From: VAZQ01 sp036555745
GTDB taxonomy: Bacteria > Pseudomonadota > Alphaproteobacteria > Rhizobiales > Xanthobacteraceae
Direction: 5' to 3'
DNA length: 28,803 nt
NCBI GenBank assembly: GCA_036555745.1
Contig: DATBKV010000014.1
Span: forward strand, 1-28,803
This document shows, one piece after another, positions 14,663 to 22,257 of this stretch (position 1 is its first letter; each line of letters starts with the position of its first letter). A program made the translations under genes and the position numbers. The notes under the pieces are model-generated. The model was not told the DNA's origin. It saw nothing but the letters and a program-made list of their open reading frames with translations, and ran no database searches.

Positions 14663-16456
14663 TCAGTGATTATCCCGCGGTACGCTTACTTGCGCCACGC
14701 GATGATATTTCACCGCCGGCTTGAGCACCATGCCGTCGTCGAGCTGCTCGGCCATGCCGCGCAGGAGTTCCTGCCATGGCGTCTGGCTCGCGGGATATTT
14801 CCAGCCGCCGCGCTGCTCGAGCGCGCTGCGGCGCCGCGCCAACTCGACGTCGGAGATAAGCATGTCGGCCGTGCCGGTGTTGAGATCAATGCGCAGCCGG
14901 TCGCCGGTCGTGAGCAGGGCGAGCCCGCCGCCCGCCGCCGCCTCGGGCGAGGCGTTGACGATCGAGGGCGAGGCCGAGGTCCCGGACTGCCGCCCGTCGC
15001 CGATGCATGGAAGCGAGGTGATGCCGCGCTTGATCAACGCCGCGGGCGGCTGCATGTTCACGACCTCCGCCGAGCCGGGATAGCCGAGCGGCCCGACGCC
15101 GCGCATGACGAGGATGGTGTCCTCGTCGATCGCCAGCGATGGATCCTCTATGCGACTGTGATAGTCCTCGGGTCCGTCGAACACCACCGCGCGCCCTTCG
15201 AAGGCATTGGGGTCGGCCGGGTTCGAGAGATAGCGCTGCCGGAACTCCGGTGAGATGACGCTCGTCTTCATGATCGCGGACTCGAACAGATTTCCCGAGA
15301 GCACCTTGAAGCCGGCGCATTGCTTGAGCGGCTGCGCGTAGGGGCGGATCACGTCGCTGTCCTTTACCGTCGCACGCTTGACGTTCTCACCGATGCTCTT
15401 GCCGTTGATGGTGAGCGCGTCGGCATGAAGGCGGCCCGCGCCCAGCAATTCGTTCAGCACCGCCGGCAACCCGCCGGCGCGGTAATATTCCTCGCCCAAA
15501 TATTTGCCGGCGGGCTGCATGTCGAGGAGCAGCGGTACGTCGTAGCCGATCGTTTCCCAGTCCTCGATCGCGAGCGGCACGCCGACGTGGCGGGCGATGG
15601 CATTGATATGAATCGGGGCGTTGGTCGAGCCACCGATCGCCGAGCAGGCAACGATGGCGTTCTCGAACGCGCGTCGGGTGAGGATGTCGGAGGGCTTGAG
15701 GTCCTCGTGCACGATTTCCACGGCGCGCCGCCCGGTCTCGTAGGCGATCTGCGCGCGCTCGCGATAGGGCGCCGGAATGGCGGCGCAACCCGGCAGCGAT
15801 AGTCCGAGCGCCTCGGCGAGCGCGTTCATGGTCGAGGCCGTGCCCATCGTATTGCAATGTCCGACAGATGGCGCCGAGGACGCCACCACGTCGAGGAATT
15901 CCTTGTAGTCCATGCGGCCGGCGGCATGCTCCTGACGCGCCCACCAGACCACGGTGCCCGAGCCGGCGCGCTCGCCCTTCCACCAGCCGTTGAGCATTGG
16001 TCCGCCGGAGAGGACGATCGCAGGCGTGTTCACAGTGGCGGCCGCCATGATGGCGGCCGGTGTGGTCTTGTCGCAACCGGTGGTGAGCACGACTCCGTCG
16101 AGCGGATAGCCGAATAGCACCTCGACCAGGCCGAGATACGCGAGATTGCGGTCGAGCGCGGCGGTCGGACGCCTGCCGGTCTCCTGGATCGGATGCATCG
16201 GAAACTCGAACGCTACGCCGCCCGCGTCGCGAATGCCCTCGCGCACGCGATGGGCGAGCTCGAGATGGTGGCGATTGCAGGGCGAAAGGTCGGAGCCGGT
16301 CTGCGCGATGCCGATGATCGGCTTGCCGGACGTCAACTCCTCCTTGGTCAGGCCGAAATTGAGATAGCGCTCGAGGTAGAGCGCGGTCATGCCGGGATTG
16401 TCCGGATTGTCGAACCACAATCGCGAGCGCAAGACCGGCTTGGCGTTCCTCGGCAT
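14663..16456 (-). CDS. IlvD/Edd family dehydratase (sugar-acid dehydratase type)
   Basis: A 597-residue iron-sulfur dehydratase. The three expected cluster-region cysteines appear in SDLSPCNRHHLELA, LTTGCDKTTPA and SVGHCNTMGTAS. The ALYLERYLNFGLT...IIGIAQTGSDLSPCN opening and HPIQETGRRPTAALDRN are typical of the L-arabinonate / D-xylonate dehydratase branch rather than of biosynthetic IlvD. It converts an aldonate to a 2-keto-3-deoxy acid in the cytoplasm. A GGAG lies 8 nt before the ATG. The SDR gene follows after 94 bp, probably in the same transcript. I name no substrate; arabinonate, xylonate, fuconate and gluconate are all conceivable. Confidence 0.87.
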   Translation of the reverse strand: MPRNAKPVLRSRLWFDNPDNPGMTALYLERYLNFGLTKEELTSGKPIIGIAQTGSDLSPCNRHHLELAHRVREGIRDAGGVAFEFPMHPIQETGRRPTAALDRNLAYLGLVEVLFGYPLDGVVLTTGCDKTTPAAIMAAATVNTPAIVLSGGPMLNGWWKGERAGSGTVVWWARQEHAAGRMDYKEFLDVVASSAPSVGHCNTMGTASTMNALAEALGLSLPGCAAIPAPYRERAQIAYETGRRAVEIVHEDLKPSDILTRRAFENAIVACSAIGGSTNAPIHINAIARHVGVPLAIEDWETIGYDVPLLLDMQPAGKYLGEEYYRAGGLPAVLNELLGAGRLHADALTINGKSIGENVKRATVKDSDVIRPYAQPLKQCAGFKVLSGNLFESAIMKTSVISPEFRQRYLSNPADPNAFEGRAVVFDGPEDYHSRIEDPSLAIDEDTILVMRGVGPLGYPGSAEVVNMQPPAALIKRGITSLPCIGDGRQSGTSASPSIVNASPEAAAGGGLALLTTGDRLRIDLNTGTADMLISDVELARRRSALEQRGGWKYPASQTPWQELLRGMAEQLDDGMVLKPAVKYHRVAQVSVPRDNH

Positions 16457-16507
16457 GGGGAGTTCTCCAGTTCGGCAGTCAGAGTTCCGGGGGCTTTACG
16501 CTTATAT

Positions 16508-16780
16508 AGGCTCACTGCGCGCATGCCTGCTACGCGCCTCGACCGGGCAGTGGAACCCGCGAGCAGGCGGAACCGCTCTCGACAAAGCCGTTTCGAAGGA
16601 CCGAGATCGATCGCAAGCGGGCGCGCTACGTCAATGACAATCTCGCCGACTACCTGGTGCTGGTGGATCCGGATCGAGGATTTGCCGAGCGCCTGAGGCT
16701 GGCGACGCAGGCTCCCCGCGTTACGCCACCGCTAGCGCCGCATAGGCGCCTGCCGCGCGCAGCGCCGCGACGATGCGATC
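16508..16780 (+). pseudogene. Possible coding remnant (C-terminal fragment of an unrecognised protein)
   Basis: In forward frame 1 after a stop at 16507-16509, the gap and the end of the molybdenum hydroxylase gene read open. The part at about 16591-16710 looks protein-like: RRTEIDRKRARYVNDNLADY, then LVLVDPDRGFAERLRLATQA. There is no convincing start codon or ribosome binding site, and the frame then runs on as a shadow of the opposite-strand gene. I do not recognise the family. It may be the tail of a decayed gene, or chance in high-GC sequence. Confidence 0.22.
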
Positions 16781-19078
16781 GGGCGTGAGCGGCATCTCGG
16801 CAAAGTGCACCTCGAAGGGTGAGAGCGCATCCTCGATCGCGGACACGATCGCAGCTGGCGCGGGAATGGTGCCGCCCTCGCCGGCGCCCTTGACTCCGAG
16901 GGGATTGAGCGGGTTCGGCGTCTCCACGTGCTCGATGCGGCAGGCCGGCACGTCCGGCGCCGCCGGCAGCAGATAGTCCTGAAACGTCGTGGTCAGCGGC
17001 TGCGCGCCGGCGTCGTATTGCATGCGCTCGAACAGCGCGTTGCCGACGCCATGGGCCACTCCACCCTGCACCTGGCCGTCGACGATCAGCGGGTTGATGA
17101 TCGTTCCGCTGTCGTGCGCGACGGTGTAGTCGACGAGCCTCACGCCGCCGGTCCACGGATCGACCTCGACCTCGGCGACGTGGGTGCCGTTGCAATAGGA
17201 CGCCTGCGGCGGGGCGAAATAGGCGGTGTGCTCGAGGCCAGGCGCCTGCCCGGGAGCGAGCGAGAAGCCGGGCATACCCTGCGCGAAGCGCGCCAGCTCG
17301 CCCAGCGTCAGCGACGGCCGGTTGCCGCCGCGGGCGGTGGCGCGGCCGTCCTCGATGTCGATCTCGCTCGTCTCGACCTCGAGCACGCGTGCCGCCAGCG
17401 CCGCGATCTGCCGGCGCACGCTCCTACCCGCGAGGAGCGCGGACGAGCCGGCATTGATCGCCTGCCGGCTGGCAAAGGCACCCACGCCCTGCGCGATCGC
17501 GGCGGTATCGCCCGCGGTCATGATGATATCCTCCAGGCGGCAGCCGACCTCGTCGGCGACAATTTGCGACAAGCTCGTGCGGGTGCCCTGGCCCTGCGTG
17601 GTGGCCCCGGTCGCGACCGCCACCTTGCCATTGGGCAGCACGCGTACGGTGATGCCTTCGAAGGGCCCGAGCCCGGTGCCTTCCACATAGTTGGCGAGGC
17701 CGATGCCGAGGTAGCGCCCCTGCGCACGTGCGGCCTGCTGGCGCGCGCGGAAACCGTCGTAGCGCGCGAGCGCAAGGGCGCGCGCCTGGCTTTTCGGAAA
17801 GTCTCCGCTGGCATAGACCAGCGGCTTGCCGTCCCGGAACAGCAGTCCGACCGAATAGGGCATCTGCTGCGGCCCGATCATGTTGCGCGCGCGCAGCTCG
17901 GCGCGATCGAGCTCGAGCGCGCGCGCGACGCGATCCATCAGCCGCTCCATGGCGAACACTGCCTGCGGGCGGCCGGCGCCGCGCACCACGGTGGTGGGCA
18001 CGCGATTGGTGAGCACGACCTGCGCCGTGAGCGAATAGGCGGGCACCACATAAGGTCCCGGCACGGTGGTCCCCGCGATATAGGGCGCGATGATCCCCCA
18101 CGGCAGGAACGCTCCGGTATCGTGCAGCATGGTGCCGCGCAGGCCCAGGATTTTGCCGCGCGCGTCGACGGCGACGGCGATCTTCCAATGCTGGTCACGC
18201 TCCTGGGTGGCCGCGAGGAAATGCTCACGCCGGTCCTCCTGCCAGGCCACCGGCCGGCCGATCCTCATGGCCGCCGCCGGAATGACCGCCTCCTCGGGAT
18301 AGAATGGTGCCTTGGTGCCGAAGCCGCCGCCGACATCGGGCGCCGTCACCCGGATGGTCTCGAGGTCGCGCTCGAGCAGGTCGGCGAGCGTGCCGCGGCA
18401 CAGGTGCGGCGTCTGCGTCGCCGACCACACGGTCAGCATGTCGGCGCCGGCATCGTAGCTCGCGAGCACAGCGCGGCCTTCGAGCGTCATGGCGCCGCCG
18501 CGATGGAGTGACAGCTCCTCCTCGCACACGTGCGCCGCGGCGGCGAAGGCCGCCTCGACGTCGCCGTAGCTCAAGGAAATGATTGCGGCGACGTTGCAGG
18601 GCAAATCGCTGTGCGCGCGCACGGCACCCGCCTTGGCGGCGTCGCGGCAGTCGCTCACCGCCGGCAGCGGCTCGAACTCCACCGCGACCGCCGCGGCGGC
18701 ATCCTCCGCCCGATAGCGATCGCTCGCGATCGCCACCGCGATGGTCTGGCCGACATAGCACACTTCCTGGCGCGCCAGCGCGAGCTGCGTGCGCGGCATC
18801 CGGATTGCGGGGTTGGGCACCAGCATCGGAATCTGGTCGCGCGCCATCCGCGCCGGCAGATCGTCGGCCGTCAGCACGGCGTGGACGCCGGGCATCGCCC
18901 GCGCCGCCGCAGTGTCGATCGAGCGAATCCTGGCATGGGCGTGCGGGCTGCGCACGAAGCACGCGTGCAGCGCGCCTGCGACCTTGATGTCGTCGACGAA
19001 GCGGCCGCGGCCGGTCAGCAGCGCCGGGTCTTCGAGGCGCGCCACGCGGGCGCCGAAATTCTTCGCGCCCATGGCCAT
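16721..19078 (-). CDS. Xanthine dehydrogenase family molybdopterin-binding (large) subunit
   Basis: A 785-residue large subunit of the CO dehydrogenase / xanthine dehydrogenase superfamily. It starts MAMGAKNFGARVARLEDPAL, then LLTGRGRFVDDI. The molybdopterin-binding core shows APDVGGGFGTKA, VVRGAGRPQAVFAMERLMD and TTQGQGTRTSLSQI. The active-site glutamate lies in LGVKGAGEGGTIP near the C-terminus. VVRGAGRP stands where true CO dehydrogenases have the AYRCSFR loop, so it is not CoxL proper. The partner FeS and FAD subunits are not adjacent, which is unusual for the family. I choose the ATG at 19078, with GGGA just upstream. The longer frame from 19120 has a non-conserved extension starting inside a palindrome. 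It diverges from a UbiD-type decarboxylase. Substrate unknown; probably hydroxylation of an aromatic or N-heterocyclic compound. Confidence 0.87.
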   Translation of the reverse strand: MAMGAKNFGARVARLEDPALLTGRGRFVDDIKVAGALHACFVRSPHAHARIRSIDTAAARAMPGVHAVLTADDLPARMARDQIPMLVPNPAIRMPRTQLALARQEVCYVGQTIAVAIASDRYRAEDAAAAVAVEFEPLPAVSDCRDAAKAGAVRAHSDLPCNVAAIISLSYGDVEAAFAAAAHVCEEELSLHRGGAMTLEGRAVLASYDAGADMLTVWSATQTPHLCRGTLADLLERDLETIRVTAPDVGGGFGTKAPFYPEEAVIPAAAMRIGRPVAWQEDRREHFLAATQERDQHWKIAVAVDARGKILGLRGTMLHDTGAFLPWGIIAPYIAGTTVPGPYVVPAYSLTAQVVLTNRVPTTVVRGAGRPQAVFAMERLMDRVARALELDRAELRARNMIGPQQMPYSVGLLFRDGKPLVYASGDFPKSQARALALARYDGFRARQQAARAQGRYLGIGLANYVEGTGLGPFEGITVRVLPNGKVAVATGATTQGQGTRTSLSQIVADEVGCRLEDIIMTAGDTAAIAQGVGAFASRQAINAGSSALLAGRSVRRQIAALAARVLEVETSEIDIEDGRATARGGNRPSLTLGELARFAQGMPGFSLAPGQAPGLEHTAYFAPPQASYCNGTHVAEVEVDPWTGGVRLVDYTVAHDSGTIINPLIVDGQVQGGVAHGVGNALFERMQYDAGAQPLTTTFQDYLLPAAPDVPACRIEHVETPNPLNPLGVKGAGEGGTIPAPAAIVSAIEDALSPFEVHFAEMPLTPDRIVAALRAAGAYAALAVA

Positions 19079-19118
19079 GTGTTCCCGCAACGGCGCGCCG
19101 CGACGATACACTGACAGC

Positions 19119-19131
19119 ATTGCATTGCAAT
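19119..19131. promoter_or_regulatory. Candidate operator palindrome between divergent genes
   Basis: ATTGCA-T-TGCAAT is a perfect 6-bp palindrome around one central base. It lies in the roughly 100 bp gap between the divergent molybdenum hydroxylase and UbiD genes, where a shared regulator would bind. The shape is like GntR-type operators, but no regulator gene is nearby. Confidence 0.35.
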
Positions 19132-19180
19132 CGCCCGCGATCGTAGGTTACGTCAGCTTTCCAGGCACAGGGTTGCGGCG

Positions 19181-20848
19181 ATGCTCGATGTGGGCAGGGA
19201 GGCGCGCGGATCCGGGCGATCGCTCGCCGGCCCGCCGCTCGATTTCCAAGCCCATCTCTCGCAGCTCGAGGCGCGCGGCCTCTTGCTGCGCGTCGATCGC
19301 GCAATCGATAAGGACAGCGAGCTGCATCCGCTGGTGCGCTGGCAGTTTCAGGGCGGGCTCGCCGAGGACGCGCGGCGCGCGTTCCTGTTCACGAATGTCG
19401 TCGACGGCTCGGGCCGCCGCTACGACATCCCGGTCGCCGTCGGCGCGCTCGCGGCCTCGGCGGAGATCTATGCGGTCGGCATGGGGCGAGCGCGCGATGA
19501 GATCGAGGTGGCATGGACGCAGGCGATCGCCAACCCGCTTGCGCCGGTCGTGGTTTCCTCGCCGACCTGCCAGGAGGTGGTGCTGCAAGGCGACGAACTG
19601 CGCGGCACCGGCAGGGGCCTGGCGCGCCTGCCGGTGCCGATCTCCACCCCCGGCTTCGATGCTGCGCCGTATCTTACCGCCACGCTCTGCATCACGCGCG
19701 ATCCCGACACCGGCATCCAGAACATGGGCACCTATCGCGCCGCCTTGAAAGCGACCGACCGCCTCGGCGTGCGCATGGCCTCGCGCATCGGCGGCGCCGG
19801 CGGTTACCTGCATTGGCAGAAGCACCGCGCGCGCGGCGAGCCGATGCCGTGCGCCGTCGTGGTCGGCTGCGCGCCGGTCGCGATGTTCACCGGCGGGCTG
19901 AAGCTTCCGATCGATCTCGACGAGATGGCGGTGGCGGGCGCGCTTGCCGGCGCACCGCTGCGGACGGCGCGAGCGGTCACCATCGATCTCCAGATTCCTG
20001 CCGAGGCCGAAATCGTGATCGAAGGAATGATCGACCCGGAGCTGCTCGAGCCCGAAGGGCCGTTCGGGGAAAGCCATGGCCACGTCGCGCTCGAGGACTT
20101 CAACATGTCGATGCGCGTGACCGCGATCACGCACCGGCGCGCGCCGATCTTCGCCTCCATCATCAGCCAGGTTACGCCGAGCGAATCGAGCGTGCTCAAG
20201 AAGGTGGCGATGGAGCCGCTGTTCCTCACGCATCTGCGCGACGCGCTCGGCATCAAGGCGGTCCGCCGCGTTGTGATGCATGAGCCGCTCTCCAACCTGC
20301 GCAAGGTCATCTTCGTGCAATACGCCCACGGCACCCCGCATACAGAGGTCTGGCGCGGCCTGCACGGCGCCGCAACCCTGCTCGCCGACTGCGGCAAGGT
20401 CTGCGTCGCCGTGAGCGAGGACATCGATCCGGGCAACACCGATGCCGTGTTCTGGTCGCTCGCCTATCGCTCCAATCCCAGCGAGGACGTGCATCTCGCT
20501 CCGCATCGCTCCGCCGGGCATGGGCCAAAGTCGGGGCCGCGCGGCGAGGAGGCCAGCATTCTCGTCGATGCCACGCTCAAGCATACGGCGCCGCCGCTCG
20601 CGCTGCCGGCGCGCGAGTTCATGGAGCGCGCGCGCGCGATCTGGCAGGAGCTCGGGCTGCCTGCGCTCCTGGCGCGGCCGCCCTGGCATGGCTATTCGCT
20701 CGGGGACTGGTCGGCGCGCTGGGACGTTTACGCCCGCCGCGCGGTGGCCGGCCAATGGGAGCAAAGCGGAGAAGAGAGCTTCGCCCGCCGCCGCGGCGGC
20801 CTCACGCCGGAGACGCCGGTGCGCAAGGTGGAGGATGACAAGGCTTGA
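19181..20848 (+). CDS. UbiD family decarboxylase
   Basis: A 555-residue member of the UbiD family, whose enzymes use prenylated FMN for reversible decarboxylation of aromatic or unsaturated acids. Recognisable stretches are NMGTYRAALKATDRLGVRMA, GGAGGYLHWQKHRARGEPMP, VVVGCAPVAMFTGG, and EPEGPFGESHGHVALEDFNM, which carries the conserved Glu of the R-E-E catalytic set. LRKVIFVQYAHGTPHTEVWR and CVAVSEDIDPGNTDAVFWSL follow, the usual metal and prFMN site region. No ubiX-like prenyltransferase gene is in the window, so the cofactor must come from elsewhere. It diverges from the molybdenum hydroxylase. Together they could act on one aromatic or heterocyclic carboxylate, but that is inference. Not the ubiquinone-pathway gene by context, so no symbol is given. 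Confidence 0.88.
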   Translation: MLDVGREARGSGRSLAGPPLDFQAHLSQLEARGLLLRVDRAIDKDSELHPLVRWQFQGGLAEDARRAFLFTNVVDGSGRRYDIPVAVGALAASAEIYAVGMGRARDEIEVAWTQAIANPLAPVVVSSPTCQEVVLQGDELRGTGRGLARLPVPISTPGFDAAPYLTATLCITRDPDTGIQNMGTYRAALKATDRLGVRMASRIGGAGGYLHWQKHRARGEPMPCAVVVGCAPVAMFTGGLKLPIDLDEMAVAGALAGAPLRTARAVTIDLQIPAEAEIVIEGMIDPELLEPEGPFGESHGHVALEDFNMSMRVTAITHRRAPIFASIISQVTPSESSVLKKVAMEPLFLTHLRDALGIKAVRRVVMHEPLSNLRKVIFVQYAHGTPHTEVWRGLHGAATLLADCGKVCVAVSEDIDPGNTDAVFWSLAYRSNPSEDVHLAPHRSAGHGPKSGPRGEEASILVDATLKHTAPPLALPAREFMERARAIWQELGLPALLARPPWHGYSLGDWSARWDVYARRAVAGQWEQSGEESFARRRGGLTPETPVRKVEDDKA

Positions 20849-20864
20849 AACGTGGAGGTTGCTC

Positions 20865-20957
20865 CGCCCTCATTGCTTCGAAACGCATCGCAGCGCCTCG
20901 GTGCTTGCGGATGCGGTCGTGAGCGTGACCGCTGCGATGCTCCTCAGCATGAGGGCG
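20865..20957. repeat. Nested inverted repeat (degenerate Rhizobiales-type intergenic palindrome)
   Basis: Two nested perfect stems: CGCCCTCAT (20865-20873) pairs with ATGAGGGCG (20949-20957), and GCATCGCAGCG (20885-20895) pairs with CGCTGCGATGC (20930-20940). The CCTCA...TTCGA ... CTCCTCA..ATGAGG layout resembles a palindromic repeat I recall between genes in Bradyrhizobium relatives. It fills the gap between two convergent genes and may also help end both transcripts. Confidence 0.6.
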
Positions 20958-20961
20958 ACAA

Positions 20962-22062
20962 TCACACTACCACGGTCAGTCGCTTGGCCGCCCGCGTTAC
21001 GCCGGTATAGAGCCAGCGCTCGCGATTGTCGGTGAAGGCGCCGGATTCGTCGAACAGCACCACGTCGTCCCACTGCGAGCCCTGCGCCTTGTGGACGGTG
21101 AGCACGTAGCCGAAGTCGAATTCGTCGTAGCGCTTGCGCTGCGGCCAGTCGAATTGCTCGATGGCGCCGGTGAAGCACTCCGGACGCACCGAGACCCTGA
21201 TCACCTGGTCGGTGAAATCCTCGTCGGGCTTGAGCCGCATGCGGAGGATCTGGCGACGCGGCTTCGGTCGCTCCTTGACCACCCAGAGAGCGCCGTTGAA
21301 CAGCCCCTTGCGCCGGTTGTTGCGCAGGCAGACGAGCTTGTCGCCGGCCATCGGCAACACGTCGTGGTAGCCGCGACGCTCGCGCAGGCGCGCGTTGTAG
21401 GCGCGCCGGGTGACGTTGCGTCCGACCAGGACCTGGTCAGCGCCGAGCACGCGCTTGGGATCGAGCGCCTCGCGGCACACCACCTGCGTTTCGCCGTAGT
21501 GACCCGGACGCAACGCCTGGCCCGCGCGAATCTCCATTGATAGCCGCACGATCGGGTCGTCCTGCGCCTGCCGGTGCACCTGCGTGAGCATGGCGTCGGG
21601 CTCGGCTTCGGTGAAAAAGCCGCCGCCCTGCACCGGCGGCAGTTGCGCGGGGTCGCCGAGCACCAGCAGCGGCACCCCGAACGACATCAGGTCGCGGCCG
21701 AGCTCGGCGTCCACCATGGAGCATTCGTCAATGACGATGAGCTTGGCCTTCGACGCCGGAGCATCGCTCCAGAGCTCGAAACTCGGCGCCTCCTCTCCGC
21801 TCTCGCGCGCCCGGTAGATCAGACTGTGGATGGTGGAGGCGCCCTCACAGCCCTTGCTGCGCATCACACAGGCGGCCTTGCCGGTAAAGGCGGCGAACAG
21901 CACCTTGCCATCGACCGCTTCCGCGATGTGCTTGGCGAGCGTGGTCTTGCCGGTGCCGGCATAGCCGAACAGCCGGAACACCGAGGCGCGCCCATGCGCG
22001 CCCTTGAGCCAGCGCGCGGCTGCGACCAAGGCGGCGTCCTGATGGGGCGTGAAGACTGGCAT
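20962..22062 (-). CDS. RecD-like (SF1B) ATP-dependent DNA helicase
   Basis: A 366-residue AAA/SF1 helicase. Walker A is RLFGYAGTGKTTLAKHI, Walker B is LIVIDECSMVDAEL, motif III is LVLGDPAQLPPVQGGG, and the arginine-containing LTQVHRQAQDDPI follows. The C-terminal UvrD_C_2-type part has YVLTVHKAQGSQWDDVVLF and RWLYTGVTRAAKRLTVV. It is much shorter than RecD2 and lacks its N-terminal HhH region, so it resembles compact Dda/RecD-like helicases. I choose the ATG at 22062 (MPVFTPHQDAAL...). The longer frame from 22119 adds Cys-rich residues encoded by the promoter region. A GTTC-N7-GTTC LexA box lies about 30-45 bp upstream, suggesting SOS control and a role in DNA repair. No partner nuclease is adjacent. 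Confidence 0.87.
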   Translation of the reverse strand: MPVFTPHQDAALVAAARWLKGAHGRASVFRLFGYAGTGKTTLAKHIAEAVDGKVLFAAFTGKAACVMRSKGCEGASTIHSLIYRARESGEEAPSFELWSDAPASKAKLIVIDECSMVDAELGRDLMSFGVPLLVLGDPAQLPPVQGGGFFTEAEPDAMLTQVHRQAQDDPIVRLSMEIRAGQALRPGHYGETQVVCREALDPKRVLGADQVLVGRNVTRRAYNARLRERRGYHDVLPMAGDKLVCLRNNRRKGLFNGALWVVKERPKPRRQILRMRLKPDEDFTDQVIRVSVRPECFTGAIEQFDWPQRKRYDEFDFGYVLTVHKAQGSQWDDVVLFDESGAFTDNRERWLYTGVTRAAKRLTVVV

Positions 22063-22091
22063 CGGCGAGCAAATCGGATATATGCAAGTAA

Positions 22092-22119
22092 GAACGGAAA
22101 GAGAACAAACAAATGTCAA
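22092..22119 (-). promoter_or_regulatory. Candidate LexA (SOS) box with overlapping promoter
   Basis: On the minus strand, GTTC-TCTTTCC-GTTC (22106-22092) matches exactly the alphaproteobacterial LexA box GTTC-N7-GTTC. A consensus TTGACA (22119-22114) lies just before it, so a -10 at normal spacing would overlap the second half-site, as expected for repression. The site is about 30 bp from the helicase start. Eight fixed bases are expected roughly once per window by chance; the position is what gives it weight. Confidence 0.55.
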
Positions 22120-22215
22120 CTGTCGCGCGCGGACCTCGCGCGCGCCGGATCGGGAAAAAGCGCGCCGGAAGGCGGCGCGTCCCGTGTGCTGGCGCTACGG
22201 CGGCGCAGGCCGACA

Positions 22216-22244
22216 GATGCGCGGATCGATCGGATCCGCGCATC
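22216..22244 (-). terminator. Strong GC hairpin after the Ala/Pro-rich exported protein gene
   Basis: A perfect 12-bp stem, GATGCGCGGATC / GATCCGCGCATC, with a 5-nt loop, begins 13 nt after the stop codon of the minus-strand gene at 22258. There is no U-tract, so if it ends transcription it is not a classic intrinsic terminator; it may instead stabilise the 3' end. It also separates that gene from the helicase promoter. Confidence 0.45.
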
Positions 22245-22257
22245 CCGGATGCCCGTA

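Noticed and set aside
19148..20764. Long reverse frame of 538 residues opposite the UbiD gene
   Set aside because: Low-complexity Arg/Ala/His composition; the forward frame has the full set of UbiD motifs.
22063..22119. N-terminal extension of the helicase starting at 22119
   Set aside because: The extra residues are encoded by the TTGACA and LexA-box region and are not helicase-like.
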